DNA of 20,069 nucleotides from Pleurocapsa sp. MO_226.B13 (GCA_030064795.1 JASJEI010000310.1:1-20069); one strand, 5' to 3'. Positions 1 through 7,975 are shown, counted from the first letter of the stretch. Translations and numbers: made by a program. The notes: generated by a model from the letters alone, not told the origin.

Positions 1-153
1 CAAGATTTGATAGATGCTATTATCGGTGGAAGAGAGTAAGCGACTGGCAAAATCAGCGCGAATTTCCCCAGAGAAATCCGTCTGTTTGAGTGCCTCAAGA
101 AAGCGCTCGACATCGGTTTCTAGAGTATCCCTGAGAGGTAAGCGAGGAATCAT
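1..153 (-). CDS. YdiJ-type FAD-binding/Fe-S oxidoreductase, 5' end only
   Basis: The minus strand from the ATG at 153 reads open to the window edge for 51 codons, beginning MIPRLPLRDT and ending SSTDNSIYQIL. The spacing and wording (TGFxGD/EI-R-xxxASRL-xxSTDNSIYQxLP) match the N-terminus of the YdiJ family, large membrane-associated flavoproteins with a FAD_binding_4 domain followed by a C-terminal Fe-S cluster domain, reported to oxidise D-2-hydroxyacids such as D-2-hydroxyglutarate. Only the first ~5% of the expected ~1000 residues is visible, so the flavin and cluster motifs cannot be checked. It is transcribed away from the mobile region and probably marks the chromosomal boundary on this side. 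The family call rests on the short N-terminal signature alone. Confidence 0.75.
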   Translation of the reverse strand, partial: MIPRLPLRDTLETDVERFLEALKQTDFSGEIRADFASRLLSSTDNSIYQIL

Positions 154-306
154 GGACGGTCGTTGAATGAAGAAGTTGGTTTTACGCCTTTTGCTAATTT
201 TAACAACTGCGATCTATAGTTCAAATCCAACAGGGAAAGAAAAAGGTACTGGTCAATTGTCGGGCGGGAATTGGTAGAAGCGGTTCTATGGTTCTAGCTT
301 ATTGTT

Positions 307-697
307 TCTACAAACATCATTAATCAGTGACCATTAAAGACCTAATAATTGTACTCAAGTGCTAAAAATAAAGCATTTTAATCTTGTGAACACGCCTTAC
401 TGGATTTAAGAAGATCTCAGATAGCGATTGTTATTTTTTAGCGCTCGCTTGACCAAGATCAAGCCTTCAAACCACCTTAAAGAGAGCTTTAGAGAAGGTG
501 GGCGGTAATTTAAACCTCAATGACTAAGAAGATGACAATTTTTGTCCAGAAAGATGCTTCTTTTTTCAACTTTTGGACACTTTTTGCTTCAACAAAGCGA
601 TCGCCAGGCAAAACTGTTCAACGTATTTATAGGGATTGTAGCCCGTTTTTCGGACAGCTTATGATTCCATTTTGGACAACTAATGGTTCAAGTTGCT
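307..697 (+). mobile_element. Non-autonomous element, degraded copy (inverted relative to 7976-8366)
   Basis: Read on the plus strand, this segment aligns end to end with the reverse complement of 7976-8366, at roughly 90% identity by eye. It codes for nothing. Toward its inner end (about 541-690) it carries degenerate versions of four ~20-bp motifs of the form TTTTGGACARCTTATGRTTC; the first has decayed to TTTTGTCCAGAAAGATGCTTC-like sequence. The termini differ from the intact copy (TCTACAAAC instead of TGCACCTTC, and AAGTTGCT instead of AAGTTACA) and no 5-bp flanking duplication is visible. It is therefore the older, probably immobile copy. The boundaries are inferred from the alignment to the right-hand copy. 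Confidence 0.8.
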
Positions 698-820
698 AGC
701 AACCATTTAAAGAGACTCAAATAACCATATGATCTTAATCGAGCGCTTAAATTCATCCAAAGCGGACAGATTAACGCCTCTAAAGTTTCAATCTTAGTTA
801 ATCATTTTCTCAAAGAAATT

Positions 821-843
821 TTTGCCGACAAATTGTCGGCAAA
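821..843. promoter_or_regulatory. Palindromic protein-binding-like site upstream of the recombinase
   Basis: GCCGACAA-A-TTGTCGGC (824-840) is a perfect 8+1+8 palindrome, extended to 11-bp arms by flanking TTT/AAA. The 17-bp core plus AAA recurs exactly inside the 291-aa gene at 7034-7053. It looks like an operator, partition or Rep-binding site; its role is inferred. Confidence 0.5.
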
Positions 844-919
844 CTAATCTGTTACTGCTGCGCGCTACGCAATACGGCTTACTGCCAAAATCCAGATAAC
901 TTTTTTGATTTTGACCTCA

Positions 920-948
920 AGGTGACATTATGTAAGTAATGTCACTTT
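920..948. promoter_or_regulatory. dif-like/core-type recombination site candidate
   Basis: Two arms, AAGGTGACATTA (919-930) and TAATGTCACTTT (937-948), are reverse complements except for one base and flank a 6-bp spacer TGTAAG. Arms of 11-12 bp around a 6-bp centre are the standard geometry of tyrosine-recombinase core sites. The GGTG arm start and TGTA centre resemble E. coli dif. It lies ~57 bp upstream of a XerC/D-like gene. An operator for that gene is the main alternative. Confidence 0.5.
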
Positions 949-1004
949 CGCGCCGACTCAACTCACGGTAGAGTAATAAATGAGCTCTTTTATTTGAGGC
1001 AACC

Positions 1005-1868
1005 ATGAAGGCAGCAGTGAAACCCAAGGCTGCTACAGCTTCCCAGCAACTGCTTCAGTTATGGCTGGGGGGGAAAAGTGCCAATACCGCGGATTATTAT
1101 CGCCGTTCGGCCGAACGTTTTCTCGCTTTTGTCGGTAAGCCAATTCATCTAGTAACCTTTGCTGAGGTGCAAGCTTTTGCCGTTCATTTGGAGTCAATGG
1201 GGTTAGCCGCTTCTTCTAGGCGCAGCATTCTTTCTGCCGTCCGCTCTTTATTGTCCTTTGCCCAAAAAATTGGCATTCTTTCAGTTAATGTGGGTTCGCC
1301 CCTCAAGCTCCCTCAAGCGCCCGACACGCTTCCATTCAGGATTCTGAGTCCGATGCAGGTGCAGCTGATGATGGCACTCGAACCCAATCTACGCAATCGC
1401 GCCATCCTCAAGCTACTCTATTATGGAGGGTTAAGAGTAAGCGAACTGTGCGCTTTAACCTGGGGAGACTTACAACCGCGAGGCGATACGGGGCAAGTCA
1501 CCGTCGTCGGTAAAGGTAGCAAAACTAGGGTCATAGTCTTACCCGCTGTGTTTTGGCAAGAACTGCTGCAACTGCAAGGATCTTCAGAAGATAGAAAACC
1601 TGTTTTTGCCTCTCGTAACCAGAATAAGGGAGGACATCTTCACCGCTATCAGGTAGATAGAATTGTCAAAGCAGCCGCAGTTCGTGCGGGTATTACCCAA
1701 AAGATTTCTCCCCACTCTCTGCGCCACGCTCATGCTTCCCATGCCCTCGAACAGGGAGCGAAAATTCACCTAGTACAGGCTACTTTGGGTCATTCCTCGG
1801 TAGCAGTCACTAGCAAGTACCTTCACGCCCGTCCCGATGAAAGTTCTGGTTTATACCTGCCGACCTGA
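1005..1868 (+). CDS. XerC/XerD-like tyrosine recombinase
   Basis: The 287-aa product has the usual length and two-domain plan of Xer recombinases: an N-terminal SAM-like core-binding domain (about residues 12-100) and a C-terminal catalytic domain. All catalytic residues are visible: R144 in GGLRVSELC, K170 in the beta-hairpin VVGKGSKTR, H237-x-x-R240 in HSLRH, H263 in LGHSS, and the nucleophile Y272 in SKYLH. It should cut and rejoin DNA at a short inverted-repeat core through a 3'-phosphotyrosine. A dif-like repeat just upstream is a natural substrate or autoregulatory site. The ATG at 1005 lies downstream of TTTGAGGCAACC, a weak Shine-Dalgarno. Its 3' end overlaps the convergent gene at 1851. 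Together with the Prim-Pol gene downstream, this suggests a plasmid resolvase or integrase rather than the housekeeping Xer enzyme, though that is inference. Confidence 0.93.
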   Translation: MKAAVKPKAATASQQLLQLWLGGKSANTADYYRRSAERFLAFVGKPIHLVTFAEVQAFAVHLESMGLAASSRRSILSAVRSLLSFAQKIGILSVNVGSPLKLPQAPDTLPFRILSPMQVQLMMALEPNLRNRAILKLLYYGGLRVSELCALTWGDLQPRGDTGQVTVVGKGSKTRVIVLPAVFWQELLQLQGSSEDRKPVFASRNQNKGGHLHRYQVDRIVKAAAVRAGITQKISPHSLRHAHASHALEQGAKIHLVQATLGHSSVAVTSKYLHARPDESSGLYLPT

Positions 1869-2177
1869 TGAACCTTTTCCGTTGAGTTGCAATGATAATG
1901 CTTTTTTCTTACGGGCGATCGCTACTTTGGGATCTTCATCTCCTTCTGCAAAGCTCATTAGTTCGGTCATCGACCATCCTAGGCTATAAGCAAACTGGAT
2001 CAGTTTTAACAAATGGGGGTCGGCTTTTAGATCGCACCATTTGCCTATACCATTGGCTGAGAGGGATGTTATTCTCCCCAGTTTTCGCTCGCTGCCAATA
2101 TCCTCTATTAAAGTCGCGATTAACTGACTTAAGCGTTGGTGAATCTTACTCTGAGTTATTTCGGTAGGAATTGGCAT
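1851..2177 (-). CDS. Small hypothetical protein, convergent to the recombinase
   Basis: From the ATG at 2177 this frame gives 108 aa, starting MPIPTEITQSKIHQRLSQL. An in-frame TTG at 2237 would add 20 residues, but neither start has a clear Shine-Dalgarno. The protein is predicted to be mostly helical and basic at the C-terminus (IARKKKALSLQLNGKGSSGRQ). The middle section, SANGIGKWCDLKADPHLLKLIQFAYSLGWSMTEL, has the amphipathic helix-turn-helix look of small cyanobacterial DNA-binding proteins. I do not recognise a named family. Its last 18 bases overlap the end of the recombinase gene on the opposite strand. A gene for a small regulator belonging to the element is plausible but not shown. 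Confidence 0.6.
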   Translation of the reverse strand: MPIPTEITQSKIHQRLSQLIATLIEDIGSERKLGRITSLSANGIGKWCDLKADPHLLKLIQFAYSLGWSMTELMSFAEGDEDPKVAIARKKKALSLQLNGKGSSGRQV

Positions 2178-2237
2178 TACTGGACGATTGGGGTAACAGC
2201 CCTTATGATGTTTATCCGCGACTATTGCGGTTAACAA

Positions 2238-2953
2238 ATATTAACGTTTCGCTCGCTAGCGTGAGCAATTCTAGTATATTATTTATAATATCTTATCATT
2301 CAAATTATGAATCAGCGATTACCACGTGGAAATGAACCGCCTCTAGGTTTAAAGAGAGAGCCTACACTTTATTATTTATCGGGTTAAAGCGTAGGTACAA
2401 AAAGCACTAATACCGGAGTTGAAGTTAGCCAGGAAGAAAATTTTAGTCGCCAAACTGAAAAACCTAGCTAACCCAACAGCAGAGTACTTTGTTTTTTCAG
2501 TATACACGAAGTGCCAAAAGATTTCTATGCTCGGAAAAATTTTATCGAGCTGAAAAAGAAAGATCGAACTATCATCAACTCCGGCTTCTTTCAACATTCA
2601 CTACAAACAGGAGCCAAACATTGTATTATCAGCCCAACTTGGGATTTAACGGCATAAAGCGATCCAAAGTACTCCGCCGTTTTACGATGAAGCCCAAACA
2701 AACTTCATTAACCAGAAGCTGTTCCCTTGAAGCCCCTGCCTATTATGGCGTTGCTGGAATAGGTGCTACCGCGTCAGTCGCTGCTAAGATGACTAGATCC
2801 AAAGGGGTATACTTGGGGCGATTGCCCCTGCTTAACAAAACGGTTGACTCAGGAATTCGGATCAGCGCAGGCACCGCCCTGCGATGGCGGTGTACCGCTG
2901 ACTTCTGTTTCTACTGTCCTCAAGTCAAACATCATCATGAAGAGGTACAGTAG
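2238..2953. other. Poorly coding stretch before the Prim-Pol gene
   Basis: Nothing here is convincingly coding. One frame, 2307-2387, encodes a 26-aa peptide (MNQRLPRGNEPPLGLKREPT...) and stays open after its TAA for another ~28 codons, which resembles a broken gene. CCGGAGTTGA (2414-2423) and TCAACTCCGG (2576-2585) form a 10-bp inverted repeat around ~150 bp. A 7-bp stem CACCGCC/GGCGGTG with a 7-base loop lies at 2872-2892. Together these could belong to a structured leader or the remnant of a small element. Confidence 0.4.
2687..2953 (+). CDS. Possible small protein ending directly at the Prim-Pol start
   Basis: From the ATG at 2687 this frame gives 88 aa (MKPKQTSLTRSC... ending HHHEEVQ); a TTG at 2489 would extend it to 154 aa. 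The stop codon TAG abuts the ATG of the next gene at 2954, an arrangement seen in translationally coupled genes. There is no Shine-Dalgarno at either start, the composition is unusual (Cys, Arg and Thr scattered without a hydrophobic core pattern), and I recognise no family. It is listed because of the exact stop-start junction. It may well be a chance frame in leader sequence. Confidence 0.25.
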   Translation: MKPKQTSLTRSCSLEAPAYYGVAGIGATASVAAKMTRSKGVYLGRLPLLNKTVDSGIRISAGTALRWRCTADFCFYCPQVKHHHEEVQ

Positions 2954-5900
2954 ATGCAAAAACATCACAGCACTCTCAGCGACCGACTAATCAGGGGACT
3001 ACGACACATCCAAAACAGTAAATTAGCACTACCTCTAGTGCCTCTAGGCGGAAATAAACAACCGTTAGGTGATAGATGGCAAAACCGTCCCTTTACTGCG
3101 GATGAATTAATTGATGCGATCGCGACAGGGGGAGTATCCGTTCCAATAAAGGGGCAAATCAAAAAAATTCAACTCCAAGGTTACGGTTTGCTGACAGGTC
3201 GTCCGATTACCATTGATGAAAATACATATTACTTAATGGCTGTAGACCAAGATGGTCCTTCTGCTATCGACAAAATCGCCGAACTGTCTTTTGAAAATTC
3301 TCTACCAAAAACTGTAGCTTTTGCTTCTGGTCGCCCCGGACGCTGCCAATACTTGTTTTTAATCCCAGAACAGTACAAAAATGCTATTAAAACCAAAAAA
3401 ATAAAAACTGGTGCTATCGGGGATGATGGCAAAGGAGAACAATTAGAATTTCGCTGGAAAAATCTGCAATCGGTTCTGCCTCCTTCGGTTCATCCCACCA
3501 CTGGTAGTTATCGCTGGGTTGAAGATCGTGCCATTGACGAAACGGAAATAGCGTTCGCTCCCGATTGGATTATCCAGCAGATGCTGATTGAGCCTCTAGA
3601 AGCAAAGAGGCAGTCCGCATCTAGCAGGGGAATAACTACTGCTGGTTTCTCCTTTGCACCCGTGCAAGGTAAGTGGACTGAGATTGATTACGCCCTATCT
3701 TACCTCGATGCCCTCTCATCTTTTCGAGCCGACGATTACGACCAATGGCTCGCAGTAGGCATGGCACTGCACAACGTCGATGATTCCCTGCTGGATGAGT
3801 GGGACAGGTGGTCTGCTCGATCTGCTAAATACAAATCGGGAGACTGCCAGAGAAAATGGCGATCTTTTTCAACAGGTGGAGGGGTAAAGCTGGGGACACT
3901 AGCTTATATGGCTAAACAAGATGGTTGGCAATCTCCCTTTACTAATTACCAATCGAACCATAGCATTCCTCAAAGCGAACCGAAGATAAACGATCGCTCT
4001 TATAGTTCCAATGGAAATGAAAGTAACGGTAAGGGCGATCGGGCTTCACGCAAGCATACTACTCACTCTAATGACAGTAATGGTCGTGATGAAATAAAAA
4101 TTAGAGAGTTACTGCTATCCATACTGCAACAAAACCTCTCAGCTTCCGCTCAAACCGAAGCGATAAACAGCCTCTCGGCTAGTTGGGGATGGAGCGTGCG
4201 GGAACTGCGTACCCTACTCGAACAAATCGAAACCGACCTAGAACGTCAAGAAAATCGCAGCGAACACCAGCAACAACTACAACAATTAACCACTTACAAG
4301 CAAAGCAGCCTCAATCTCGACCTCTACCTGCCAGAATCTATTGCCCGACCCATAACCAAAGTAGCCAACTGGATGGAAGCTCCCACTGCTGCTTATCTAG
4401 TGGTACTGCTAAGTGCGATCGCTTCCTGTTGCGACCCCCGCACTCGCATCATCGTTAAAGAGTCGATTAATTTTATCGAACCAGCAATTATCTATGGCGG
4501 GATCGTTACCGAATCGGGACAGCGCAAGTCGCCAATTCTCAATACCATTCTCGATGGAATCAAACAACTCCAGGTAGAAGAAGAAGAGCGATATAAACTT
4601 GCCAAAGCCGACTACGACGGGGAATACCAAGCTTGGCAGAGACAGAAGGATACCCTTACCGATGCTGAATGGAAAGATAGCGAACCAACCGCCCCCAATC
4701 CCTTAAAAGAATTTTTTATCGACAAAACCACCATCGAGGCGATCGACCGCATTAAAGGAGAACAACCCGATACCGCTTTTTTGTGGATTAAAGACGAACT
4801 ATCGGGTTTGTTTAGTTCCTATGGTGCTTACAAAAAAGGCAAGGGAGACGATCGCGAGTCGGTACTTTCTAGTTGGAACGGTCGCGGCATCAAGAAAAAC
4901 CTCAAGGGTGGCGAGAGGGTCTTCGTACCCTACGATGCCCTGAGCATTATTGGTGCAATTCAAGATACTACGCTACAAAAGTTGATGGGAGATCTAGACG
5001 ATGCCCAGGGGGAATGGGGACGCTTTTTATGGGCGTTAATACCCCTCAAAGCTTTAAAGCTACCCCGTACCGATACTAAATTTCAATTGGCTTTTCTCAA
5101 ATCCCTGTACCAAAAAGCACGGCAGTTAGCACCACAAAAGTATCGCTTCGATCCCGAAGCCCAACAGCTCTACGACAACTTTCACTGGCAACTAGAACAG
5201 CGTCGGGTGATGCATCCCCAACCGGGAATGCGGGCGGCCATTTCCAAGATGGAGGGCTATACTGCAAGGCTAGCTTTAGTTTTACACCTAATTTGGGAAT
5301 TAGAAGCAGGTCATACTACTCCCAGTCTATCGATTCCCAGTGCTAGAGTAGAGGCTGCGATCGCTCTAGCTGAATTTTTCTTGAGTCAAGTTACCCTAAT
5401 CCATTCAGAAGGTTGTGCGGCAAAAGGGATGGGAGGACTGACCCCCAGATTAAATGCCATTTTAAATAAGCTAGAACAATTTGGCGAATTGACGGCTAGA
5501 AAACTACAATCGGCTATTTTCTGGCTGCGAAAAGAGAAACCAGATAAGATTCGGCAGGATTTAATTGAGTTGGCTAAGTTGGGCTACGGCAAATTAGTCG
5601 GCACGGGCAATCGACTCAAATTAGTGTTGAGTGTCGATCGCGATGCCGATCGTAATGTCGAGCGCTCCATTAACGATGAAACTCAAGATTCATCTGGGTT
5701 TGGGCCATCTAAAAAATCTCCTGTCGAGCGGTCGATCGCAGGGGATTACCAACTTCACGAGCAAGACCCTTCAGGGCAGGAAGTAGGGAATCGGCAGTCG
5801 GCAGTGGGGTATGTCCCAAAGGAGGCGGATATTTCTCCTCGAAAAAGTGTAGGCGACGTTGGGAAATCCCCAACTGGTAAAACCACGCTGTCTCCGACAA

Positions 5901-6739
5901 GCCTCTCTCTTCAGGGAGAAGAACAAAATAGCCAAAATGGTTCAGACGATCGACCGCTCGACAGTTCCGATCGAAATCGTGAATTGGTGAGCTTTGGCGC
6001 GATCGACAATCGATCGACTTCTACCTCAACAGTAGCAACAGTTTCTCAAACTGCCGTAGCAGCAGAATTTGAGAATTGTATTGTTACTGAGAGTTCCTCA
6101 CCACAGGTTAAACGGCAGTCATCAGAGATAGTAAACTTGATCCCCCTCGTGTTGGGAATGAAAGTTTTCACTCATCTAGTAGGTCAAGCTTTGGCAATAA
6201 GTGAGGATGCGGTCGAGCCAGATTTAGTCACTCCCATAGTCGAGTATGGAGGTTATGAAACCCTAGCTAGATTATTGCTGCGCTGCGAAACTCCCGAAGC
6301 TTTTGCCGTATTGCGTTCTATCTTTCCCCCTACCCTATTATTTGAATCCCTTACCTGTATTTCTAATTGGCGAGAACAGCTTGCTAGTCTCAAAAATTTA
6401 GAGAGCCAGAACAATACCAATGGTAATAATATAAATTCACCCGAAACTAATTCAGAATTATTATCCCACCAACCCATATATGTTTATTGGGGAGAATCAA
6501 AAAATGGGGAAGAGGTTGAAAGTAACGATCGTAACTTAAAAAGCGAGCAGTACCTTGATAAAGGGACGTTAGTGGTCGTTCTCCATTGTCCCAGTCCCCA
6601 TGGTAGCTCTCCAGATATTACTGAGCTTGTAGAGAATACAGCAACCACGTCTTCAGACGATTTAGCGGTAGTCCAAATTCTCGGACGACCCAATTCCTGT
6701 TATCGGGTTAAGCATCATGAACTCATCCAACTCTGCTAA
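2954..6739 (+). CDS. Prim-Pol / PriCT-2 / DUF3987 plasmid-type replication protein
   Basis: The 1261-aa protein joins a primase and a helicase-like ATPase. Residues ~20-205 are a Prim-Pol (bifunctional primase-polymerase) domain: the acidic pair D98/D100 in MAVDQDG, SGRPGRCQYLF, then LEFR with PPSVHPTTGSYRW. Residues ~235-315 match PriCT-2 (DALSSFRADDYDQWLAVGMALHN). Residues ~455-830 are DUF3987, with a degenerate P-loop TESGQRKS (519-526) and an acidic DE (614-615) in LWIKDELSG. Such fusions prime and unwind DNA for plasmids, integrative elements and phages. The start has GAAGAGG 14 bases upstream. The 3' end overlaps the next gene by 23 bases. Residues ~930-1000 are an insert of translated intergenic-type repeat sequence and the following ~250 residues are poorly ordered and weakly recognisable. 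Confidence 0.88.
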   Translation: MQKHHSTLSDRLIRGLRHIQNSKLALPLVPLGGNKQPLGDRWQNRPFTADELIDAIATGGVSVPIKGQIKKIQLQGYGLLTGRPITIDENTYYLMAVDQDGPSAIDKIAELSFENSLPKTVAFASGRPGRCQYLFLIPEQYKNAIKTKKIKTGAIGDDGKGEQLEFRWKNLQSVLPPSVHPTTGSYRWVEDRAIDETEIAFAPDWIIQQMLIEPLEAKRQSASSRGITTAGFSFAPVQGKWTEIDYALSYLDALSSFRADDYDQWLAVGMALHNVDDSLLDEWDRWSARSAKYKSGDCQRKWRSFSTGGGVKLGTLAYMAKQDGWQSPFTNYQSNHSIPQSEPKINDRSYSSNGNESNGKGDRASRKHTTHSNDSNGRDEIKIRELLLSILQQNLSASAQTEAINSLSASWGWSVRELRTLLEQIETDLERQENRSEHQQQLQQLTTYKQSSLNLDLYLPESIARPITKVANWMEAPTAAYLVVLLSAIASCCDPRTRIIVKESINFIEPAIIYGGIVTESGQRKSPILNTILDGIKQLQVEEEERYKLAKADYDGEYQAWQRQKDTLTDAEWKDSEPTAPNPLKEFFIDKTTIEAIDRIKGEQPDTAFLWIKDELSGLFSSYGAYKKGKGDDRESVLSSWNGRGIKKNLKGGERVFVPYDALSIIGAIQDTTLQKLMGDLDDAQGEWGRFLWALIPLKALKLPRTDTKFQLAFLKSLYQKARQLAPQKYRFDPEAQQLYDNFHWQLEQRRVMHPQPGMRAAISKMEGYTARLALVLHLIWELEAGHTTPSLSIPSARVEAAIALAEFFLSQVTLIHSEGCAAKGMGGLTPRLNAILNKLEQFGELTARKLQSAIFWLRKEKPDKIRQDLIELAKLGYGKLVGTGNRLKLVLSVDRDADRNVERSINDETQDSSGFGPSKKSPVERSIAGDYQLHEQDPSGQEVGNRQSAVGYVPKEADISPRKSVGDVGKSPTGKTTLSPTSLSLQGEEQNSQNGSDDRPLDSSDRNRELVSFGAIDNRSTSTSTVATVSQTAVAAEFENCIVTESSSPQVKRQSSEIVNLIPLVLGMKVFTHLVGQALAISEDAVEPDLVTPIVEYGGYETLARLLLRCETPEAFAVLRSIFPPTLLFESLTCISNWREQLASLKNLESQNNTNGNNINSPETNSELLSHQPIYVYWGESKNGEEVESNDRNLKSEQYLDKGTLVVVLHCPSPHGSSPDITELVENTATTSSDDLAVVQILGRPNSCYRVKHHELIQLC

Positions 6740-7592
6740 TCATAATCAGTTAGAAGCAGCAGTAGCTTTAAGTCTGGGGTTGGGAGTAGAAGTAATCGAA
6801 CGGAATCAACTCTCAGTAGATGAAGAGCGCGATCGCCTGCATTTAGAGCGTAAGGTAGAGAGAGCTTTTTATGAAGCGGGGATGGCCCTTAAGGAATTGC
6901 GCGACAGACGCTTGTATCGTTCTACCCACAAAACCTTTGAGTCATACTGTCGAGAGCGGTTTGGTTACGGTCGAGATGCTGCCTACCTTAAAATTGTCGC
7001 TGCCGAAGTTTACGACAACCTCAACGAGATTATGCCGACAAATTGTCGGCAAATTCCCTTGCCGACAAACGAACATCAGTTACGCTACATTGCCAAAGCC
7101 AGGCTCAAACCAGAAATGCAGTTAGAGGTATGGCGTGCCGCAGTAGAGCTGGCTAAAGGTAAAGTTCCTTCTGGACGAATTGTCAAAAATGTAGTGCGAC
7201 AGATTAAAGCCAAGCCAATTCCTATCTCCTATCGTCAAGGGGAAATTTGTCGTTTAATTGCTAAAGATAATCCCGAACTAAGGGGAAAAGGGGGCTGTTG
7301 GTGTATCGTAACCGAAGTGTACGAATTTAGTTGTCAGGTCAATACTTGGGATGGGGAATATATAGTTAGACCAGAATATCTTAAATCTTTTAATTATTCA
7401 GAAATTGAATGCAAACAAATGGAAGATCTTGGGGTGAGAATGAGCCGACTACATAAAAAATGTGGTTTGGATACGGGAGCACTTTGGATTCTCAACGGTT
7501 TGGCTAAACTCGATAAACCTTATTTAGTGCCTTTGGAAGAAAAGCTACTGGCACTTTTAGAAGCAGTATATCTATCCCACGATGTAGAATAA
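6717..7592 (+). CDS. Plasmid-type DNA-binding protein, replication/partition-associated
   Basis: The 291-aa protein contains a helical segment, RAFYEAGMALKELRDRRLYRSTHKTFESYCRERFGYGRDAAYLKIVAAEV (about 50-100), followed by PTNEHQLRYIAKA. This pairing is typical of ParB/KorB-like or Rep-associated DNA-binding proteins on plasmids and phages, where the second motif is usually LPTNERQVRPL. The C-terminal half (GKGGCWCIVTEVYEFSCQVNTWDGEYIVRPEYL) resembles a small SH3-like fold seen in cyanobacterial homologues. The ATG at 6717 lies inside the end of the Prim-Pol gene, so the two are very likely one operon with coupled translation. Codons for PTNCRQIPLPTN contain a 17-bp palindrome also found upstream of the recombinase, so the protein's gene may carry its own binding site. 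The exact function is inferred from family resemblance and position. Confidence 0.8.
   Translation: MNSSNSANHNQLEAAVALSLGLGVEVIERNQLSVDEERDRLHLERKVERAFYEAGMALKELRDRRLYRSTHKTFESYCRERFGYGRDAAYLKIVAAEVYDNLNEIMPTNCRQIPLPTNEHQLRYIAKARLKPEMQLEVWRAAVELAKGKVPSGRIVKNVVRQIKAKPIPISYRQGEICRLIAKDNPELRGKGGCWCIVTEVYEFSCQVNTWDGEYIVRPEYLKSFNYSEIECKQMEDLGVRMSRLHKKCGLDTGALWILNGLAKLDKPYLVPLEEKLLALLEAVYLSHDVE
7034..7070. repeat. Intragenic palindrome plus half-site
   Basis: GCCGACAAATTGTCGGC (7034-7050) followed by AAA is identical to the site at 824-843. A further half-site TTGCCGACAAAC lies at 7059-7070. The direct repeat TGCCGACAAA is offset by 27 bases, so the protein repeats PTN (PTN-CRQIPL-PTN). Confidence 0.7.
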
Positions 7593-7970
7593 CTGCCAAA
7601 TAAAGATTTAATTTATAAACTTCCACAAAGTAAACCGCTATTAGTGTCTTTTATTCTTTCTTAATATTTGCCTATAGATATAGATTCAAAGGTAAGCTAT
7701 CTTCATACACATTGAAGTGACACAAATCTACCGATACTAGGATCGAACTGAATATGACAACTGCCTGTTGACCCATTTCTGTTTTTCCCGATAATAATTT
7801 CCATAATGCCTGATTCTGTCGTGTCTGGGTTGTAATATTCATCCCGATAAAGCATTAGTCCCAAGTCCATGTCTTGCTCGATATCGCCACTGTCTTTAAT
7901 ATCGGACAATAAGGGACGTTTATTAGCTTGGGACTCAACACCACGATTGATTTGAGCCAAAGCAACAAAG

Positions 7971-7975
7971 GGAAC
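7971..7975. repeat. Target-site duplication, left copy
   Basis: GGAAC (plus strand; GTTCC on the gene strand) directly flanks the inserted element and matches 8367-8371. One copy belongs to the DnaB codons for Val-Pro. Confidence 0.85.

Larger units (their letters stand above)
154..1004. other. Gene-free spacer with repeat element and recombination-like sites
   Basis: No convincing coding frame is present. The stretch holds the promoter side of the YdiJ-type gene (154 to ~306), a degraded 391-bp repeat element (307-697), a 12-bp perfect palindrome GTTGCTAGCAAC at that element's inner edge (692-703), a 17-bp palindrome (824-840) and a dif-like inverted repeat (920-948). The remaining bases show nothing I recognise. 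Confidence 0.7.

Noticed and set aside
2376..2597. 73-aa minus-strand frame MLKEAGVDDSSIFLF...
   Set aside because: No Shine-Dalgarno, no recognisable family, and it covers an inverted-repeat region; probably a chance frame.
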